Assembly: GCF_001666835.1 (NCBI RefSeq) | Contig: NZ_LZJF01000163.1 | Coordinates: forward strand, 1-64,000 | Direction of reading: 5' to 3' | DNA length: 64,000 bases | From: Mycobacterium sp. E3251 | Lineage (GTDB): Bacteria; Actinomycetota; Actinomycetes; Mycobacteriales; Mycobacteriaceae | Notes under the pieces: model-generated | What the model was told of the DNA's origin: nothing | Seen by the model: only the letters and a program-made list of their open reading frames with translations | Database searches by the model: none | Made by a program: the position numbers and the translations under genes | Shown here: piece after piece, positions 60,801 to 64,000 of the stretch | How the letters are laid out: each line of letters begins with the position of its first letter | Position numbering within the stretch: position 1 is the stretch's first letter

Positions 60801-63800
60801 GGGGTCGTCGGCGGTGTCCAGCACCGCAACCCGGACCGGCAGCTCGCGGTCCAGCTCGAAGCAGTACCGGCGCTCGGCGTCCAGCTCCCGCTGCAGCCAG
60901 GCTTGATCGGGCCCGGTTGCGCGGCGCACGGAAACCTCACCCGCGGGTCCGACCACCTGGTAGGGCACCCCGTCCAGCTCCACGTAGGAGGTGCGCAGGA
61001 TCTCGTGCCGCGAGACGACGTCACCGACGGCGGCGATCAGGGCGTCGATGTCCCATGGCCCGGTCAGTTTCGCGGCGAAGGGAATGTTGTTGACCCAGCT
61101 GGGCCCGTCGACGCGGTAGGCGAACCAGCTGCGCAGCTGCGAGGCCGACAGCGGCATCGGCTCGTCATGGGCGGTCGCGACCAGCCTGGGCCGCGACTGC
61201 CTGAGCTCACCGGCACTCAGCTGGTCAACCCGTTCCGCCAGCAAGCCCACGGTCGCGAGCTCGAAGACGTCACGGATGCCGAGCTCCACTCCGCAGTCCG
61301 AGCGGATCGCCGTGACCAGTTTGGTGGCCACCAGCGAGTGGCCGCCCAGGTCGAAGAACGAGTCGTCGACCCCAACCCGGTCGTGGCCGAGCAGCGCGGA
61401 AAACAGTGCGGCGATGCGGTATTCGGTCGGAGTCGCGGGGTCGCGGTATGCGGCCGCGGCCGCGATCTGCGGCTGGGGCAACGCGGCCCGGTCGATCTTG
61501 CCGTGCGCCGTGATCGGGATTTCGTCGAGCGCCACATAGGCGGCCGGCGTCATGTAGTCCGGCAGCGCGGCGGCCACCCGGGCGCGGATGCGCTCGACTT
61601 CAACGGTTTCCGGGCCACCGCCCTGGGCCGGCGTGACGTATCCCACCAGGCTCTTGCCCAAGCGCGGCAGGTCCATGGCCAGCACCACCGCTTGCCCGAC
61701 GCTGGGGTCGACCGAGATGGCGGCGGCGATCTCGCCCAGCTCGATACGGAAGCCGCGGATCTTCACCTGCTCGTCGGCACGACCGACGAACTCGATATCC
61801 CCGTCGGCGTTCCGGCGGGCCAGGTCACCGGAGCGGTACAGCCGCCGGCCTGGGTTGAACGGATCGGCGACGAACCGTTCGGCCGTGAGTGCGGGCCTGC
61901 GGTGGTAGCCGTGGGCGACATGCGTTCCGCCGATGTAGATCTCGCCGATCACGCCCACGGGAACGGGCCGCAGCGCGTTGTCGAGGAGGTGTACCTGGGT
62001 GTTGATCTTCGGGCGCCCGATGGGTACCACCCGGGTGCCTTGGGCGCCTTCGACCGGGTAGCTGGTGCAGTTGACGACGGTCTCGGTCGGTCCGTAGAAG
62101 TTGTACAGCAGCGCGTCGAAGGTGGCGTGGAACTTGTCGGCGATCTCGCCCGGCAGGGCCTCCCCGCCGATCGGCACGCGCCGCAGGGTGCGCCACTGGC
62201 TGACCCCGGGCAGAGATAGGAACAGCCCGAGCAGTGACGGCACGAAATGCATTGAGGTGATGCCCTCGCGGCTCAACAGATCCGTCAGGTAGCCGATGTC
62301 GCGCAGCCCGTCGGGCCGCGGAATCACCAGGCGCGCACCCATGATCAACGTTCCGAAGATCTCACCCATGGACACGTCGAAGCTGGGCGACGCGACCTGC
62401 AGCAGCCGGTCGGTCTCGTCGACGCGGTACTCGTCACCGAACCAGACGAAGTATTCGGCGATGGGCGCGTGGGGCACCGGCACGCCCTTGGGCAGGCCGG
62501 TCGAACCCGAGGTGTAGATCAGGTAGGCGGTGTTGTGCGGGTCCAGCGGCCGCACCAGTTCGGTAGGCGCTCCAGCCGGGTAGCGCGACAGCCCGGTGAC
62601 GGGCTCGCGCAGCACGAGCTTGGCGTCGGCGTCGCCCAGGATGAAGGTCAGCCGATCCTCGGGATAGGTGGGATCCACCGGCAGGTATACCGCTCCCGCC
62701 TTCAGCACGCCCAGCGCGGTGATGACCAATTCGGGTGACTTGTCCAGCAACACCGCGACCCGGTCCTCGGTGCCGATGCCCTGCTCGATCAGCCAGTGCG
62801 CCAAGCGGTTCGACTCTTCGTCGACCTCCCGGTAGGTGTACTCGCGGCCCTCGTAGACCACGGCGACGGCATCGGGTGACAGCGCCGCACGACGGGTGAC
62901 CAGCGCGGGCAAGGTGGAGGCCGGGGTATCGAACTCGGCACCGGTCGATGCCCAGCGCAACCACTCGGCGTCGTCGGTGTCCATCAGCGTGCACGCCGAC
63001 AGCGCTGTGTCGGGGTCCGCCAGGGCGCTGTCGAGCAGCACCGCGTAGTGCCGCAGCAGCTGCTCCACCAGCCGGTGATCCAGCACCTCGACCAGGTACT
63101 CGGCTTCGACCAGCCCACCGTTCGCACGATCCAGCTCGATCATGAAGCTCAGTGGCAGCTGGTTGAAATGACCGCGCAACTCCCCTCGCTCACACCGCAC
63201 CCCGGGCGGGCAGAAGCCGGCTCCATCGGGCTCGCGCTGCCCGAAGCTCACCCGGGTCATCCGGTCGGCGCCATGCCGGCGATCGGGATTGGACTCGCGT
63301 ACCAGCCAGTCCAAGTCGGCACGCGAATGGGCGAAGGCGCCAACCGCGCTGTCCCGGGTTTGGACCAGCAGCTGCCGGAACGTCTGGCGCGGCTCCGGTC
63401 GCATCCGGATCACCACGGTGTTGCCGTAGTAACCGATGGCCGATTCCGTCCCGATGCCGCGGTTGAGCACGGGCGCGGCGATCAGGAAGTCCGTTGACTG
63501 GGTGTAGCGATGCACCAGCGCGGCGAAGGCGGCCATCAGGACCATGTACGGGGTGGCGCCGCTCTCGCGCGCCAGCGCCGCGGCCCGATCGACGGTGGCC
63601 GCCGGCAACCGCGTAGTAGCGCGTTGGGCACGCCAGGTGCTTGGCACCACCGAACCGTTGGGGCCCGGAAGCTCAAGCGGCTCGGGCAGATTCGCCATCA
63701 GGGGCCGCCAGTATGCGAAGTCCGCGGCATGATCCGCGGCTTCGTCCGGCGGAGGCGCAGTTATCGCGGGTTCGCTGCCGAATCCGAACGGATCGGTATA

Positions 63801-64000
63801 CGCGCGAGTCAGGTCGGCGAAAAACGGTGTCCACGAGGCGTCGTCCCAGGCGATGTGATGGGCGGTGACCAACAGCATCAGCTCGTCGGCGGACAAGCGG
63901 GCCGCGGTGACCCGCAGCGGCGAATCCTTGACCAGGTCGAAGGGCCGGCGGAAATCGCGCTGCGCCAGCACATCCAGCCGCAACCGCCGGGCCTGGTCGG
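57858..64000 (-). CDS. mbtE: Mycobactin NRPS MbtE, with a second C-A-PCP module (5' end outside window)
   Basis: The frame is open to base 64000, giving at least 2046 residues. Visible order: C1 (HHIAWDDAS), A1 (YLIYTSGSTGLPKG, pocket SPSFDVSMGE with Asp at 62376-62378), PCP1 (LGGHSL), C2 (VVHHIASDHWSAG), A2 (LVFTSGSTGKPKG, pocket ASITFLEGGMEM, NNIGSTETS), PCP2 (LGGDSI). A1 fits the N6-acyl-N6-hydroxylysine role known for MbtE. A2 keeps the catalytic motifs (YRSGDLAR, and PKTDSGKLNR with the A10 Lys), but Leu replaces the pocket Asp (codon 59142-59144), so it probably does not select an alpha-amino acid. Confidence 0.92.
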   Translation of the reverse strand, partial: DQARRLRLDVLAQRDFRRPFDLVKDSPLRVTAARLSADELMLLVTAHHIAWDDASWTPFFADLTRAYTDPFGFGSEPAITAPPPDEAADHAADFAYWRPLMANLPEPLELPGPNGSVVPSTWRAQRATTRLPAATVDRAAALARESGATPYMVLMAAFAALVHRYTQSTDFLIAAPVLNRGIGTESAIGYYGNTVVIRMRPEPRQTFRQLLVQTRDSAVGAFAHSRADLDWLVRESNPDRRHGADRMTRVSFGQREPDGAGFCPPGVRCERGELRGHFNQLPLSFMIELDRANGGLVEAEYLVEVLDHRLVEQLLRHYAVLLDSALADPDTALSACTLMDTDDAEWLRWASTGAEFDTPASTLPALVTRRAALSPDAVAVVYEGREYTYREVDEESNRLAHWLIEQGIGTEDRVAVLLDKSPELVITALGVLKAGAVYLPVDPTYPEDRLTFILGDADAKLVLREPVTGLSRYPAGAPTELVRPLDPHNTAYLIYTSGSTGLPKGVPVPHAPIAEYFVWFGDEYRVDETDRLLQVASPSFDVSMGEIFGTLIMGARLVIPRPDGLRDIGYLTDLLSREGITSMHFVPSLLGLFLSLPGVSQWRTLRRVPIGGEALPGEIADKFHATFDALLYNFYGPTETVVNCTSYPVEGAQGTRVVPIGRPKINTQVHLLDNALRPVPVGVIGEIYIGGTHVAHGYHRRPALTAERFVADPFNPGRRLYRSGDLARRNADGDIEFVGRADEQVKIRGFRIELGEIAAAISVDPSVGQAVVLAMDLPRLGKSLVGYVTPAQGGGPETVEVERIRARVAAALPDYMTPAAYVALDEIPITAHGKIDRAALPQPQIAAAAAYRDPATPTEYRIAALFSALLGHDRVGVDDSFFDLGGHSLVATKLVTAIRSDCGVELGIRDVFELATVGLLAERVDQLSAGELRQSRPRLVATAHDEPMPLSASQLRSWFAYRVDGPSWVNNIPFAAKLTGPWDIDALIAAVGDVVSRHEILRTSYVELDGVPYQVVGPAGEVSVRRATGPDQAWLQRELDAERRYCFELDRELPVRVAVLDTADDPAEHVLSLVVHHIASDHWSAGVLFADVMTAYRARRAGEAPAWAPLRVQYADFAAWQGAFLGDASGQESAVAAEQREYWTRQLAGLPEDTGLRPDFPRQPVPSGAGESVDFRIDAATRHKLAELSREMGITEFMLLQTAVAVVLHKAGGGLDIPLGTPVAGRTEAELDQLIGFFVNILVLRNDLTGNPTLRELLTRARETALAAYAHQDLPFDRVVDSVSPVRSLSRNPLFQVVVHVRDHLPAARVIEQDPENGGQDAVCTSLDPVFDMAHADLSVNFFGTDGSGGVGYNCNLIFRTELYSRATIERLAGWLTRVVTEFAGNADQTLRDLQLTDADERMLEHWSRGERPPHDRPRTIPELLQPSRSWGPDRIAVRCGDEQIDYVALHRRSDNLAALLLASGVGPGSLVGLSTRRSIDLVVALVAIMKAGGGYFPIDPAYPPARKQFMLDDVQPPVVLATAHAARSMPEVAGVTVISLDDPRVRAAVEHGETDPRELPLPHPDDPMFLVFTSGSTGKPKGALGTHRSMAARLDWQLRHYPPRTHDIRLAQASITFLEGGMEMLAGLAAGSTMILADDAEHRDPEALGELMIRHAVTQVTAVPSLVSALVDSRPDAVRALSRLVCGGEPVSTALLQRLVSVCAGAGTELLNNIGSTETSGAVSRGRLELPNPLVGKPVPGSDAYLLDAALRPVSVGVVGELYYAGDQLARGYWKRPGLTATRFVANPYAPEPGSRLYRSGDLARWTADGRLEFAGRSDHQVQVRGFRVELAEVEAALAEVDGVAAAAARTWEVHGGTSLAGYVVPQQPIDDDTDKAAFASQVRAALGTTLPGYMMPSSLTVLDALPKTDSGKLNRPGLPPPAVSTSGQVEPSRTDTERALAKMFAELLSTPEVGRFDDFFALGGDSILSVQLAARARAAGLAVNPRMIFENPTVQQLAAALDALERNDTEPADARFEPMSASGLSAEDLAAVTQLWSSSRDGAP

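Noticed and set aside
57858..61300. MbtE second module as a frameshift or assembly join
   Set aside because: The frame is uninterrupted, both modules have complete ordered motifs, and A2 differs strongly from A1 and from the MbtF A domain, so it is not a duplicated read artefact.
1..64000. CRISPR array, prophage or insertion sequence
   Set aside because: I saw no regularly spaced direct repeats, transposase, integrase or terminal inverted repeats of IS type in the window.

Overview
The window is high-GC DNA from a mycobacterium, most likely a slow-growing nontuberculous species. Most of 19-64 kb follows the gene order of the M. tuberculosis dnaG-dgt-glyS-uppS-recO-amiA2-era-phoH-dnaJ2-hrcA-mbt region, judged from remembered Rv proteins. 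Several accessory genes are inserted that I do not recall from that region of M. tuberculosis. PPE, Mce and mycobactin genes and a Cfp2-type antigen are genus hallmarks.

Layout: (1) 1-2.66 kb, sulfur oxidation: a broken rhodanese at the window edge, a YgaP-like rhodanese, and a sulfite-oxidase-type molybdoenzyme fused to two rhodanese domains. The first 251 bases carry a perfect 77-bp inverted repeat that looks like a contig-end artefact. (2) 2.7-13.5 kb, minus strand: a complete mce operon (yrbEA, yrbEB, mceA-F), two Mce-associated proteins and a secreted CAP-domain protein. (3) 14.1-19 kb, sulfur assimilation: Stf0 sulfotransferase, a small membrane protein, a YeiH-type exporter, the 3' remnant of a cysteine desulfurase gene, then a poly-cysteine leader peptide, cysK, cysE and a membrane thioredoxin. 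(4) 19-28.4 kb: malic enzyme, a short-chain reductase, tRNA-Asn, dnaG, a SodC lipoprotein, dgt and a TPM-domain protein. (5) 28.4-36 kb: a PPE gene with its small partner, glyS, the zinc regulators smtB-zur, a hydrolase, uppS and recO. (6) 36-48.5 kb: amiA2, a PLP decarboxylase, a reductase, era, a CBS-domain protein, a proline-rich membrane protein, ybeY, phoH, rsmE, dnaJ2 and hrcA. (7) 48.7-51.8 kb: an Rv2375-like gene, an ECF41-type sigma factor with its carboxymuconolactone-decarboxylase partner, and two tandem cfp2 genes. (8) 52-64 kb: mbtH, mbtG, mbtF and a 5'-truncated mbtE for mycobactin synthesis.

The strongest lead is mbtE. Beyond the expected lysine module it carries a second full C-A-PCP module. 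The adenylation domain of that module lacks the aspartate that binds alpha-amino groups. The module sits where the PKS enzymes MbtC/MbtD normally add a beta-hydroxy acid, so it may load a hydroxy or keto acid directly.

The second lead is translational control by tiny ORFs. A leaderless poly-Cys peptide and a second short ORF precede cysK. Other mini-ORFs are joined by ATGA overlaps to zur and to the Rv2375-like gene. The third lead is the csd remnant beside cysK-cysE, which suggests loss of a family 2A encapsulin locus.
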